Shown: one piece after another, positions 1 through 12,570 of the stretch | How the letters are laid out: each line of letters starts with the position of its first letter | Position numbering within the stretch: position 1 is the stretch's first letter | Assembly: GCA_013398955.1 (NCBI GenBank) | Contig: VWPU01004889.1 | Span: 56,828 to 120,827 of the forward strand | DNA length: 64,000 bases | Reading direction: 5' to 3' | Origin: Callaeas wilsoni | Taxonomy: Eukaryota > Chordata > Aves > Passeriformes > Callaeidae | The notes under the pieces: model-generated | Told to the model about the DNA's origin: nothing | Databases searched by the model: none | What the model saw: only the letters and a program-made list of their open reading frames with translations | Program-made: the position numbers and the translations under genes

Positions 1-95
1 ACTCATATTACTCAACAATGCCATGATGTTAATTTCTCTGAGAACTCCATATGGGTGCTTTTATTTACAGCGAAATAAATAAACAAATTGCCTAC

Positions 96-184
96 CTTTT
101 GGTATCCTAAGTTTTGGAAAGTGTGAAATGCTACACTTTCATCAATCCAAGAAGGGGGTGCTTTTAGCTTGCAATATTTTATGT
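96..184 (-). CDS. Candidate internal coding exon, unidentified minus-strand gene
   Basis: An 89-bp open segment read on the minus strand. It is preceded by a 3' splice-site-like sequence (a T/C-rich stretch ending in AACTGCAG) and followed by GTAGGC after AAAG. It starts with two bases that complete a split codon, and 29 full codons follow, ending in phase 0. The middle of the peptide reads APPSWIDESVAFHTF, which looks protein-like (mixed polar and aromatic residues, no low complexity). The preceding candidate exon at 1492-1565 ends in phase 1, so the two join as a GAC (Asp) codon without a stop. The splice sites are only moderate and the family is not recognised. A chance open frame in intronic DNA is the main alternative. 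Confidence 0.32.
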
Positions 185-942
185 CTGCAGTTACATGTAA
201 ATGCATGATAAATTCCAGAGGAACAGTCCTGAATGGTCGTTATGTGGCTCTCACTGGATCACGTGGTCTCTGTCATCTTCACTGCATCGTGACTCCAGAA
301 GTGACCATGGGATCTGTAAAAGGATTAACATCTACAGAGGGAAATAGCAAGGTGACCAGCTTGGGGTAATGAAGTTCTGCGCATGTTGGTTTGGCTTGAT
401 TTATTATCTCTTGCAAATATAAACCCAGATTTGCAAAGGCAGACACATCACCAACAGAGGTTTTTACTTACTGCAGTCTGGGTTTATCTTCTACCAAAAA
501 AAGGAAAACAGAATTTGGGAACATTAGACCATCTGTACAGACAGAAGTAAAACATTAATAAGGCTGTGCTCAGTCTGGCCGTTAAACCTCTTATAAGATT
601 TACGTTTTATTTTCTTGTTCCGTTGTAAGTTCACATGCCCTGAAATTGACTGAGAGTTTCTGATTCTTGCTTCAAACATATCTACTGCAAAAAGACACAA
701 GTCTCTCAGAACAGCATGGCCTACTGACTCTTCTGCAAAAGCTTTAACATTAGAATCTCCCTCCTATAAAGAGTTTAACAAAGCTAAAGAAGAAAAATAT
801 GTCACTGTCATCCTAGACAGTGTCCCCCGCATTAAGTCTTCAGCCAATCAGGCTTGCATGCTTTGGAGACCAAGACAGTTTTCCTCCACCATCACTTTGA
901 TACTTCCTTGAGCAGAAGCTAAACACAGGTTCCCAGACCTAC

Positions 943-1056
943 TTCTTAAAAGTGTGCCTTCCACTGATAAGCTATGGTGCAAACAAGCAGAGCAAACTAA
1001 GCCATTGTGATTTATTCCATGAGGGTATATGAGTGTTTCAAGGATGCTACAGAAAG
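943..1056 (-). CDS. Optional candidate exon inside a longer minus-strand open frame
   Basis: A 97-codon minus-strand frame (848-1141) is open in AT-rich DNA, where stops are frequent. Within it, 114 bp (38 codons, phase 1 to phase 1) lie between an AG preceded by a mixed pyrimidine tract and a GTAGGT donor-like site. It would fit in phase between the candidate exons at 1492-1565 and 96-184, though those two also join directly. The peptide is hydrophobic with several Cys and His (for example GLVCSACLHHSLSVEG). No family is recognised. It could be a cassette exon, a degraded exon or chance. Confidence 0.15.
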
Positions 1057-1491
1057 CTATCAATGTGAAATCAGATTTAAAGAAGTGGTGCAGAAAAGAT
1101 GTGTCTCTTGGAATAATTTCAGCTAGAATAATCAATCCCAAGGTTTACAGGATTTAATAAGGATTTAATGGGGCTTCTCTACTGCTGCACCTCTGAAAGG
1201 TTAGCAAACCATTTAAAGAAGTTAAGCTGGACAAATCTTTCAAAGCTCTGAGTTTGCAGTGCATTAACCCTGGCATATTCCACTGCTTTCAGTGTGTTTT
1301 ATAGCATCCTTGTACAATTCATCGTTTCTCCTACTAATGAAAATACTTCTGAAAACTATATGAACATATTGTATAGCAGTTTATCCTAACACTATATGCA
1401 TCTAAATGGTATCATATGAAATATTAAAAACAACAGGAAAATATTAAAAACCACTGGAAAATAACATTGAAAAACAGATCACCAAATCTAC

Positions 1492-1565
1492 CTTTATTTT
1501 CTTTCCTGATTCGAAGATATCCAGCCTCACTGGCTGACTCAGAGACCATCATAGCAGTCTTTTTC
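1492..1565 (-). CDS. Candidate internal coding exon, unidentified minus-strand gene
   Basis: A 74-bp minus-strand segment. Upstream lies a convincing acceptor: a T-rich tract containing CTTTTTTG, then TTTAACAG. Downstream is AAAG followed by GTAGAT. One base completes the previous codon, then come 24 codons, then one base (phase 2 in, phase 1 out). The peptide contains MMVSESASEAGYLRIRK, which looks like ordinary globular or linker protein. It joins the candidate exon at 20344-20452 through an AGG (Arg) codon and the one at 96-184 through GAC (Asp), with no stop at either junction. Gene identity is unknown. The donor is not consensus at +5, which lowers confidence. Confidence 0.4.
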
Positions 1566-4500
1566 CTGTTAAACCAGTAAACAAAAAAGCAAAATAAGGA
1601 ATGCATCTATCTTCTAATAGAGTCGAGTAGGGAAAGCAGCCTCTTTCTGTGAAGTACAGAATCACACCAAATGTCTCTAGATCCAAGTCTTTGCATCATT
1701 CTACTGAAGACTTTACCTTCAATAAATTTTCAAAGTTGTGTGTTGCAGCCTTATTTACTCTGAGTCACTCCAGTAGGTAAGACACTTTGGATATTAAAGC
1801 TAAAATTTCTGTTATATGGGGGGTTTTATGTGGGTTTGGGTTGTTTGGTTTTGTTTTTTTTTCTTGTCAGTAATTGCCTTTTAATTCAGAGAAACATTAG
1901 TGTTTTTATTTTCCCTTTTTTAATTATGAAATGCTATGATGCTATGCAATTATAATTTATGCTACATCTTTTCTCTGATGAACAGTCACTTTTTCTTAAA
2001 AAACTGCTTGCCTGTATGTTTTCTTCCGCCTTTTCTGGTTTTTTTTTCCTGAACTAACTCGTCTGCAGAAAATATTTACCTTAGAAAAGGTAATTATAAG
2101 CAATCGCATTTATTTTGTTTCCCCCTGTAGCTATTAATACAAAGTTCAAGTAGTCTTCCAGGCCTGTCAAAAACACACACTAAAAAAACACCTGTGCAAC
2201 CACCTCAAAACAAAGAAAGAAAAAAAAAAAGAGTGTGTACTATTGAAAATTTTAAAAGGTCAACTTGGTCACTGCAAGCCTATCTTGTTGAATAATTCCT
2301 CCAAAGAATAATCTAAAATTATATTTTACACTGGGAATCGATAAAACACAGTACACAGGGTAGTCAACATGAGATTAGGATATCAACAATGGAATAGAGG
2401 AATAAGAAGTATAGTCTTACATCCCAGATGGAATTGTTCACATATATTATGGTACACCATTAAATTTTTCTTTCAAAGAAAATATTTTGGTTTGCTATGG
2501 TGATACAAGAGTGACGAATTAGGGGGTGTTGATAATATCAACATGGAATAAGCATGCTTCATTTGCCAAAAGAAGCAATTGAACAAATTAACTAGATACG
2601 TGTTTCTATCAATGATGTTTTCAAAGGCTTAGAAAATGTTTTATTTTTTTCACTTGGCTCATTTATGACCACAAAAACATAGAAAGAAACAGAATTATAC
2701 TAATCTTGGACATACACATAGACAAATCTTGGTGTAAGACATTTGACAATTTTACACTGATTTCTAATATCCTTGATTATTTTCTATACCCACTCCTAAT
2801 TCAACTCTTCCTGATATGGCAGTGAACATATTCATACCCAATTAAAGAAAAAATGAGTTTTGAAAAACTTGCCCTTAAGTGAACCTGAACTAGAAACTAA
2901 TTTATATTTTTCAGGAAGTGTGTTGGAATATTGAGCCCTTGGAGGAAATTCCTTGCTTTTCATTAAGATACTCTGAAAAGATAAGATGAAATAACTTCCT
3001 TAGGACTCTGACCTACATCCAGCCCAGTTGGATGATCAAGAGAAAGTTCCACATGCACTGAACTCAACAGCATGTCTACCTACAGTGCCTACCTTTATAC
3101 AAGTAACTCGGTCATAGCAAATCATTGATTCATTACAATTGAGCAAAATAGTACTTTTATGTCAGACATCAAATTTAGTTTCTAGTTGTGTGTGGTAAGA
3201 GGAAAAATGAGAAAGAACATGAGTTGTAAAGGGGCTCATAAAATAGAGAATCAGAATTTGGACTCAAACTTTCAAAGACTTGTGAGTGCACACAAAAGAG
3301 AGATGAAATTCTAGCAGTTCTTTTCATTAAAAAACTCCAAACCTTTCTGAATGAATTATATGTTGTATAAATGGCCAAAATATAGAACACATTACCTATG
3401 AAAGCCAGTCCACTCTGTGATTTATCATACTTTTTTTTTTCCTGCAAAGTAACACTTTGCTATTATAACTGAATGGTGCACAAATCCAAAGAAGGGTAAA
3501 GTCAACAGGGGAAAAAGGTGGAAAAGAGCACTTTCTTTATAACACACAGTATGTCTATTTTGCAAAGCAGAATTTCCCAAAAAGCAGCACATGTAATTAG
3601 TATATTGTGTCCCTATGGGAAACAACTACAAATATGTGCCCTAAAAAGTAACAAGGCAGTTATACAACTTTTTCAGCATTCCAATAAAAAGCTCAAGCTC
3701 TTTTCAGGAGATCCCTGATGTCTCATGTCTCACATGCCAGTTCTAAGGCCACAGATAATCTTTTTTACATGATCATATTCTCACACCTGCATGGAAAAAC
3801 CTTTTGAAAATTTCAACAGTGTTCCAAGGAGGAAATACACGTTCTATCAAATCGACATCTTTCTTCCAGGTGGTTTTTAATTTCTTGAGTTAAGACCAAT
3901 TTTTTTTCTACTTAGAGGAGATCTCTTTTCAGGAATAAGACAGATACAAGAAAGTTTTAGGTTCAAAAGTCTCTCTTTTTAAAACAGGCAACTGTTTTCA
4001 ACCTGGTAAGATATATCACTAATGAGCAAAGATATATGTGAGTTTTAACATTTATTTGAAATTAAATGCACATGGGCTGACCTTAGGTCAATACAGACAC
4101 CAAAGCAAAAAATAGCCCCCAGACACTTACATAGGAGTTTTAATTCCAATAGATTCAAATAAGATCAAGACTTCCCTGCATACTCTTGTAAGCCCTGTGT
4201 TCCCAAAAGATAACAATGGAAAGGCCAGAAAATTAAGGGTGTATGGAACAGGTTTTTCATAATTTCTCAAATCTTACTTGTTGATTATGAAAATATGTTT
4301 ATCTCATCACGTATTAAAAAGTTTTATCCTATTGCTATTCTCACCTACAAATAAAAAAGTCCCATGCTGTTATCCCTACATGTTAGACAAGAGTCTGTAA
4401 AATACACCTTGGAGAAGAGAAACAGGAGAGAGGCAGAAGAAAGTTAATTCCTTAAAGGAAACTGTAAAGATCAGAAGACTGAAAAAAGAGCTATCTTTAA

Positions 4501-6878
4501 GGATGAAAATGAAATTTTAAAATAAAATCTGAAAACTATTAAAAATAATTTTATTTCTTTTATCTCTATTACACTCAAAAGACATACAGTTTACCAGAAC
4601 TTACTTAATTTTCTCCATAACAGAGCATCCGATGTGAAAAATACTCACACATGTCAAAAGAAAAAGTGTCTAGCAAATATAAATTGCCCACTAAAAAGTT
4701 TCAAGATTTAATGTGGCGCAGCTGGTTCAACAATAATTTCTACACTACCGTTTATTTCATCAGTCAAAATATGTGAGATTTTATCCTTCCCAACTGATGA
4801 ACTTATTTTTTTGCTGTCAGTAAACGTAAACCCTGGGCAGTATCTTCTTCCACAACTGTTGGCATTGGAATTCCTGATACCAACAGTTCACTCTAACAGA
4901 GAAGGCAGCTGAGGGACACCTTGTTGAAACTAGTAGGGATCCATATTCCCACAGAGATACTAAAAACACCCAACAACTCAAATACCAGAGCAACCCTTTG
5001 TCTTCAGTCTTCATTGCCATACTGAAAAGATAACAAAAATCACATGACCTGACTCAGGAGTGTTGTATGAGCATGGTTTATCTGTACCCAGGACATGACC
5101 CTGGTTGCTAGCTGGTTCCAGAACAGAGCTCAGTATCCTATTGCAATCCCTTGAGGCACCCAGCTCCAAAAATATTTTCTACAGTGTGAAAGCTTCTGGT
5201 TTTTTCTCTTTTCTTTTAGAATTATTGAGGTCTTTCTAACCCTTGCACATAACATTCCTTTTTCCTTTGCAATGAGAGTTTTACAAGAGCATTTAAGGTG
5301 TAGAGTGAGTGAATATGCACAGTCGACAAATGGCCTCTGGATTTAAGAGTCTCAAAGCACTCTCAAACATGAATAACTGAAACATCTCCAAAGAAATCAC
5401 TGCAAACTATTGGATTACAAACCTCTCTTTAATATGGATAAAATTAAGGAAATTTGAGTGTGCTGTAGTATAAAATAATGTCTCATTTAAAGCACCCTGG
5501 AATAAGAGATCCACATCTGATATGGAAAACACATAGACATTTTCGAGTAAAAAGAATGAAATTAAGTGGGAAAACAATTTGTTATTGTTGCTTCCTACTA
5601 AAGTTATATTTTTGGTAGTAAAAAAATATTATTTCTTATCAGTTGTACAAAACTCTTAGAGAAAATTGATTGATAATTTTATTAATTCATGAGCATACCT
5701 AAAAAACAATAGAGGAACCTTGAAACAGACTTTTTAAATCAAGCTAATCAAAATACATCATGTAGAAAATATTTCGCTATTTTCATTCACTCTAAGTTTA
5801 AACAGAGCTTTGCCTTTTTAATCCACCTCCATTGCAAAAATCAGAATTAAATATATATTTGCCTCAGCTCCTGAATGTCAACATTGATCACAAATATGCA
5901 CATCGTGTATTCTCTGTGTTACTAGCATGACCAAATATCAGAGACACAGGACCAGCCTAGAGCAGAAAGTCTTCTTGTTCACGTGATCTTCTGTACAGAC
6001 AGATGATGGAATAAGTTACATGCAGATTTCCAACATTAACTCAGAACATCTTGGCCTTTTAGCATTTAACCTAGACCACTACCATTACTTATAACAGAGT
6101 TCTTATGTGTGAATAATCTATACCATCTGTTGAGAGCAAAAACATAGTAGAAAAAATATAACCTGGACACAGAAGTATTACTTTTACTGGTGTATTTTAT
6201 GAACAGATGCTCAGCGCAAAATTCAGTTCCTGGAATAAAACCTTTATTCAGACAGAATCTGAAGATCAATGAACTTTGATTGTTCTCCCACATCCTAACC
6301 CTTCAAAAGGCTGGATATGAGAAAAATCCTTATCAATTATGCTCTTTGAACAGATAAATTACATAGGAAATAATGACTTTTTCTTTTGCTGTGGTGCTTT
6401 TAAGAACTAGATAGAATGACAATGGCTAAAAAACCCTGTTCCACATGGTGCAAGTGCAGTAGATATACCCACAATGGAATAAGGCCATAGCGTAAAAATA
6501 AAAAGAATGCAAATTAAGTGGCTAAACTCTGTATGTAGATGTTTTATGTCGCTTGCACCATGGCTGACCATTCATCTTACCTAGATGTGAAGGTGCAGCA
6601 ATTTTCCTCCAACAGTCAGATGCTTCTGTTTGAGAAGTTTTGGTATTCAGTCGCAGAGACTGCACACTGCAAAACAAATGAAAAACATGGCAGGCAGCCT
6701 TTTGTGCTCACTGGTTGCACCCTTTCAGAATTTCATTATTCTTTCATTGTCTACTCTTTCTTCTGTGCTTAATCTATAAAAACCTGTGCATTACATATGG
6801 GATTTGACAAAGATATGAGAGGCTAAATCTAGCTTCATCAGTTTGTGACTGCAAATTTTAACTATAATCTGTCATCAA
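1566..6878. other. AT-rich non-coding stretch
   Basis: There is no credible gene, RNA gene or recognisable repeat here. Short ORFs on both strands have no splice context that I trust. Several homopolymer runs (T near 1850 and 2040, A near 2220) and isolated donor-like GTAAG sites occur, as expected by chance in intronic or intergenic vertebrate DNA. Confidence 0.6.
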
Positions 6879-7873
6879 TGTGGTGGGCTGACCTTGGATG
6901 CCAGGTAGCCACCAAACCTGCTCTATCACTCCCCTCTGCAAGAAGACAGGAGAGAAAATATAGTGAAAGGTTCATGAGTTAAGGACAGGGGGAAATCCCT
7001 CACTGGTTACCATCACGGGCAAAACAGATTTGACTTGGGGCAATTTATTTAATTTATTACCAATCAGAATCAGACCAGTATAATAAGAAATAAAATGGAT
7101 CTCCAAAACACCTTCCCCACCTCCTTCCACATTTCTTCTTCCCAGTTCTACCTGCCCCCAGAGGCACAGGGAGATGGGAATGGTGGGTATGGTCAGCTCA
7201 TCACACATTGTTTCTGATGCAGCTCAGGGAGAGGAGCCCTTCCCCTCTTCCTCCCATAGGAGACAGCCCTCCTGAACTTCTCCAGAGTGAGTCTTTCCCA
7301 TAGGGTACAGTTCACAAACTGGTCCAGTGTGGGTCCCTTTCCACAGAGTTCAGTCCTTCCAGCAAACCTATCCCAGCATAGGCTTCTCTCGCCATCACTC
7401 TGCAGGTCTCTGCCAGGACCTTCCAGCACAGGACTCCCACAGGGCCACAGCCTTCTTTTGACCGTGCTCTAGAACAGGTCTCCTCCACAGCCTGCGGGTG
7501 GATGTCTGCATTCCCATTAACCTCCATGGGCTGCCCCACCACGGGCTGCACCTCAGGCTGCAGAAGAGTCTCAGCTCTGGCACCCGAAGCACTCTTGTCT
7601 CTCCTTCTCCACTGACCTTGGTGTCTGCACAGTTGTTCCTCTCATACAGTCTTAATCTTCTCTGAATGCAATTATTTATTCACATTATTACTTTTTTTTC
7701 CATTATAAGTGTGTTATCACAGAGGCTCTGCTACCTTCACTGACTGTCCCAACCTTGGCAAGTGGTGGGTCTGGAGCCTGGACCATGGGGAAATCTTCCA
7801 GCAGCTTCTCACAGAAACCACCACTGTAGTTCCCCATCCTGCTACCAAAAGCTGGCCATGCAAACCCAATACA
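6879..7873 (-). mobile_element. Solo LTR of an avian endogenous retrovirus
   Basis: A block richer in GC than its surroundings, with the hallmarks of an LTR read on the minus strand. It begins TGTATTGGGTTTGC (plus-strand end 7873) and ends CAGCCCACCACA (plus-strand start 6879), giving TG...CA termini and a length of about 995 bp. Two AATAAA polyadenylation signals lie in the expected 3' half (complements of 7044-7049 and 7053-7058), followed by a G-rich CCCCAAG-type downstream element. No gag, pol or env remnant flanks it, so it is probably a solo LTR left by recombination. I recognise the sequence type from bird genomes but cannot assign a subfamily. No clear target-site duplication is visible, so the exact ends are approximate. 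Short ORFs inside it are not genes. Confidence 0.8.
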
Positions 7874-10800
7874 GCAGCTACGTAGCTAATTTGAGCTTCT
7901 TTGAAAGACATCCTGTTTGACTACATTTGACATGTGTGATCTAGGGTGTCTTTGCCCTTAGTATGTCCAAAATAATAGTGAAAATGAAAATGGATTTGTT
8001 GTTATCACCTTTTTTTCCTACAAAGTCACCTCTCCTGGTTTCTTACTGAAACTGGAATTTTGTCCTTCTCCAATGACACAATTTCACACCTTGCAGCAGC
8101 CATTGGTCATGTACCCCACCTTCCAGACTGAGCTATGACAGATCGTCACAGGAAGATGTGTGGTGGATTTCAACCCCATGATAAAGCAGATGGGGACTTT
8201 ATAACCAATGGTGTAGGCAACCAAGGACTTAAGGACATATGAAATAACAAATATAGACAAGCTGATTATCTATTGTTCTACAGGGATGCAGTGGTAAAAA
8301 TTAAATTGCTTCAGCCATGGTCACACCGCTCTTGTGTTGTTAGCATTTGAATTACTGAATCATAAAAAAGACAGAAAAAGTTAAACTTCTCATCCCTGTA
8401 ACTTTATGCTATTGGTGCTCAAAAGATTCAGAAATTAGAAAAAATTAACTTCTTAAGGATGAACCAAAAATAACAATAAAAAAGAAAGAGTACTGGGTAT
8501 TTCCTTTCTAGATAAACTTTCACACAAACCACCTCAGATCACAGGACTCTAGAAAAAACGAATATGCTGTTTACGGGATAGCACACTATCTCAAAGCAGG
8601 ACAAGTTTTTCTAAAGGCTTCTAGACTACCATGACAGATAGTCATGGATTTAACAGGCAAATCTTGACTATATCCTTAAAAGTAGGTTTTAAAAACACTT
8701 GTTTTTGTGGGGTATGTATGATAAGATAGTATATATACTTTGTGCATTGAATGTCTTTAATATACCTTTATGATAACCTAGTTTCTGTTCATCTTACTGA
8801 GATACCTAAATCTTTTATCTAGAAACATGAAGTTTTATCTCTCAGTGTCAGAGAAGCTATTTTTCTGGCTCTCTTTCTTGCCCCAAGACATTCCTGTTTC
8901 TCATCTTTCATCTCCCCAGACAAAATTACTCTTAGAAGTTCTTTAGAGTACTTTTATTATATTCATATTTTATTCACATAGTTAGAGATACAATGGAAGA
9001 ACAAAACATTTATGTGTGTAATCACTAATTTAAAAAAAAAAAAAAGGTTGAATAGGTTGACTTACAGAGCAGTTAAATACGTATTTTTGTGCAACCAGAA
9101 AAATGCTTTCCTGGATTAGTCTGGAGCAAATTATTTTATAAAAACTAATGTTCTTCCATTAATCCTACCATTGTTAAGACTTTTAATTAATTTATTTGCT
9201 AAAAAACATATTCACCTAGGGAGTAACTAAAACTTGAAATTCTACAGATCATTATATCAAGACTATGGATTCTTCAGAGAATTTTAGAAATACTGAAATA
9301 CTTCTATGATACTACTTGGTCTGATAATTTTCTATAGATTATTAGGACAAAAATATATGTCATTCTAATGCACAGTCTTTGAAGAGGAGGTACAGTCTTT
9401 CTGACGAGGTCAATATTTTGGAGAAATTTTATTAAAGTCAAGCAATTGGATCAAAATTTTATTCGTATAGTATTTGTTGCACAGATTCCAAGCTAAAGTA
9501 TTATTTTCATACACTAAAAGCTAGTTGAAAAACTCTGATTTTTTATGTGCATGCATTCCAAAACAGAGTTCCAAGAGAGATTTATATCATTGCAGAATAT
9601 TTTCTTTTTCAATTTTGTACTGCACTTTTCCCATTAAAGCATCATAAGTAATAAATAACCAAAAAAAGGATTAATAGAACAGAAATATAGAAAGTCTTCA
9701 CATTAGAAACTGTTCCTGGAGATAAAATGCACTAAAACCTAAATAAATTGTGCAATACAAATGTGACTTTTTTTCCTTGGTGTTTTACAAAAAATGTGCC
9801 AAGAATTTTACGGACCTTCTAGAAATCATATGGGGCAAAACCCACCTGAGCATGAGTACGACTGCAAAGAAATGAGCAATAAAATGATCTTTTAATTAAT
9901 AAAAGATATTTTCACAAATGATAATCCTGTGAAAGTACACAGCTTAGAAAATGCAGGCAGACAGCTGTTTCGACATGGTTCTCTTGAAATGGCCTCATCT
10001 AAACAGGTTCGGTGTCAAAGAAGCCAAAGTGTTTATATGTACTATTAATGAGTTTTATCCATCCAAAAAGATTCCCAAAAACAGTGGGATTTCCAAATAA
10101 TTAAGCTAGTTTCACTCAAAAACATTTCTGGCTGAGTGAGAGTACTGAGTGATGGAAAAATATTTTTAAACTGGGAAGTGAAGAGTCATAGGAAGTAAGT
10201 CTGACACATTTTTTTAATGCATTTTTATTTCCTAGAAGATGAACAATCACAAGCTTTATGTGGAACTTACAATTTCTAAGTAACAATACTACAGCCAGAG
10301 TAAAATTAACTTCTCCAGATAGGAGTGAAATGATAAAAATGAAGTGAATTTTCAAGAAGTGAGTTTATTGGTAGCAAGGCAGCCCAGAGACAATCTTAAC
10401 TATATCAAGTTTAGGGTTATTGCTAAGTATAGCTCTGTTCAGAAATAGTTTTTGGACACCTGACAAGTTCTCATAACGTATTATCATTATTTTGTGAGGA
10501 GGTGAACATGTAAGTGCTTAACATCGTCCAAACAACACGACAGTAATCCTCAGTAATGGAGCTTGAAGTGGGGATGTGAGGAGAAGATTGAGAATGTTTA
10601 ATTCCAGAAACAAACAAGCAAACAAAAACAAACAAACAAACAAAACCAGTCCAGACCTCTGTCAAGCAGAAAGTTTTTATATTCAAAGTCTTCGAATCTA
10701 CTAATGCACTGTTTAATAAATTATCACCTGCAAAACCCACAAACAGTACACCAGTAGCTCCCAAAGAGCAAAGCAAAGCAGTAAATGGAACAGAGCCTGG

Positions 10801-12548
10801 GTGAATATCAGATCTGTTTAAGCACCAGCATTACTGGATTGCTAAAATGCTGTCCTATCCTAATCTTTATGGCACTTAGAGCTCTCTGGACTGCCTTGGA
10901 TAGGATAGTATGTGGAGTTTGACATGCGTGAATTATATTACTCCATATTCTCACTTAAAATTATCTATTGCCTACTTCAAGCCAATGGCAAGGTGTCCCC
11001 AACTCTACATTTTATAGATATTAAGAAATGTAGGTATGACAAAATACTATCTCTTCACTTTGAAGTGCAAATTTGTGTGCAAAGTTTACATGAGCTTAAC
11101 ATCACATGGCCTACCTGCAATTTTCTTTAAACATTTCCAAGAGAAAAAACTAATCAGACAAAAGGGCAATAGATGATATTTTCTACCCACTTATATCAAT
11201 TTAAATACATCCTCCAGTCTTTAATTTTTTACAAAAAATATTTATTAATTTCTTTCTTTTTATAAAAATAAAGCCTTCAATTAATAGCTGGTCAGCGTGT
11301 AGCATTCTAGTACACAGTAGGCTAATAGATCACTCAGGGAAACACAGCAAGATTATCAGAAGTTAAACATAATAGGATACTTGAAAATGAAACACAGAAA
11401 GCCTCAAAACCCACAAAAAGTAAAGGACAAAGTAGATTGTCCTAGTTGAGATAGAGTGCAGCAGAAAGCCATGAAAATTTAACGCATCAGTAAACTTTTG
11501 GTTGAATATTTGTTTTGGCCTCTGAAATGCAACAACCACTGAAAGTGCTGAGCACCTTTAATTCCCTTGGGTTCCAGTTCCTCCAGATATTGCTCACTAT
11601 CTTGCATGATTACTTCCTGACTAATTCTCTCTCATATTTACTTTTGTTACCACAAATGCTTGCTGATCCTAGCTTGCCAAGCCAAGTGCAATGACAACAA
11701 ATCCTACTGCTTGTAAACTTGAAAAATATCTTTTCATACATGAACATACAGTGAACAACATGACAAAGTTGAAGTTTTCTTTTGCTAAGCAGTTAAGATT
11801 TTCACAACAAGGATGTAAGAAATCTAAGGGGAGAGGAAGAGGATTGTTGCTGCTTTTTTAATGAAGCATTCTTAGAAACAGAGCTAAAAAGCTATTGCCC
11901 ATATCTGTACATTATTTTTAAATACTTGGTATGTTACATGGAAAAATTCTAAAATTATGTATCATATCAAGCATGCACTTTGCAACCACGGCTGTCTGTA
12001 AGAGTTGTGTCCACTCCAAAGAAAATATCAGATTCAGGACCGGCATATGTTTTAAATAATCTAGGGTAGTGTGCAGTCAGGAATAATTTATTATGCACAT
12101 CTGTAAGAGTGCTACGTTTTAAAAGACACAGTTTTTATTAGAGCTTAACATTATTTTCTTAGAGGGAGGGCAGAATCCTGACAGTCTTAAAGAATCAGTT
12201 TTCTTCTTTAATAAAAAAACAAAGAAAATAAATCCTGCACACTCAATTCAGTCCAGATTTTATTTGATCATTCTGCATGGTTTTGTGACTTTTTTACTTT
12301 TCAACATGATGAAACAAAGGATTAAAGCTCAAAATCTCCCTCTTTAAATAGAAACAGCTTTTACCAGGAGCAGACAGAAATCTTTGTTCCAAGCTGACAG
12401 CAAAGGGCTGCATTCTGCCCTTGACACAGCCACCCACTGCCATTTGGGGTGGAGGAGCAGTGTGCATTGGCTGAGGCTTGTTATTCACCAGGATTTGCTC
12501 TGGTTTCTTTTAGTTTTCTTTTGAGGTGTGAGGATATGGATTCTGTTT
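7874..12548. other. AT-rich non-coding stretch
   Basis: I see no gene or recognisable transposon here. It contains short A and T runs (A13 near 9033) and an interrupted AAAC microsatellite (listed separately). ORFs such as 10116-10355 and 10471-10776 on the minus strand are compositionally biased and lack convincing splice sites. Confidence 0.55.
10609..10646 (+). repeat. Interrupted (AAAC)n microsatellite
   Basis: Tandem CAAA/AAAC units with two interruptions. It is read through by a minus-strand ORF, giving a run of Val/Cys/Leu/Phe, so that ORF is a repeat artefact. Confidence 0.9.
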
Positions 12549-12570
12549 AAAAAAAAAAAAAAAAAAAAAA
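12549..12570 (+). repeat. Poly(A) run of 22 bases
   Basis: An uninterrupted A22 tract. It could be the tail of an old retroposed copy lying to its left on the plus strand, but I cannot recognise a source sequence upstream and see no flanking duplication. Confidence 0.85.

Noticed and set aside
450..540. Minus-strand acceptor/donor pair near 470-540
   Set aside because: The implied 19- or 67-bp exons break the phase between neighbouring candidates, and the longer one is a hydrophobic T-rich artefact.
7193..7592. Cluster of five short ORFs on both strands
   Set aside because: They fall inside the solo LTR and are open only because of its GC content.
10471..10776. 101-codon minus-strand ORF with a hydrophobic run
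   Set aside because: The hydrophobic run is the AAAC microsatellite read in antisense. The donor-like site inside it has only a weak acceptor.
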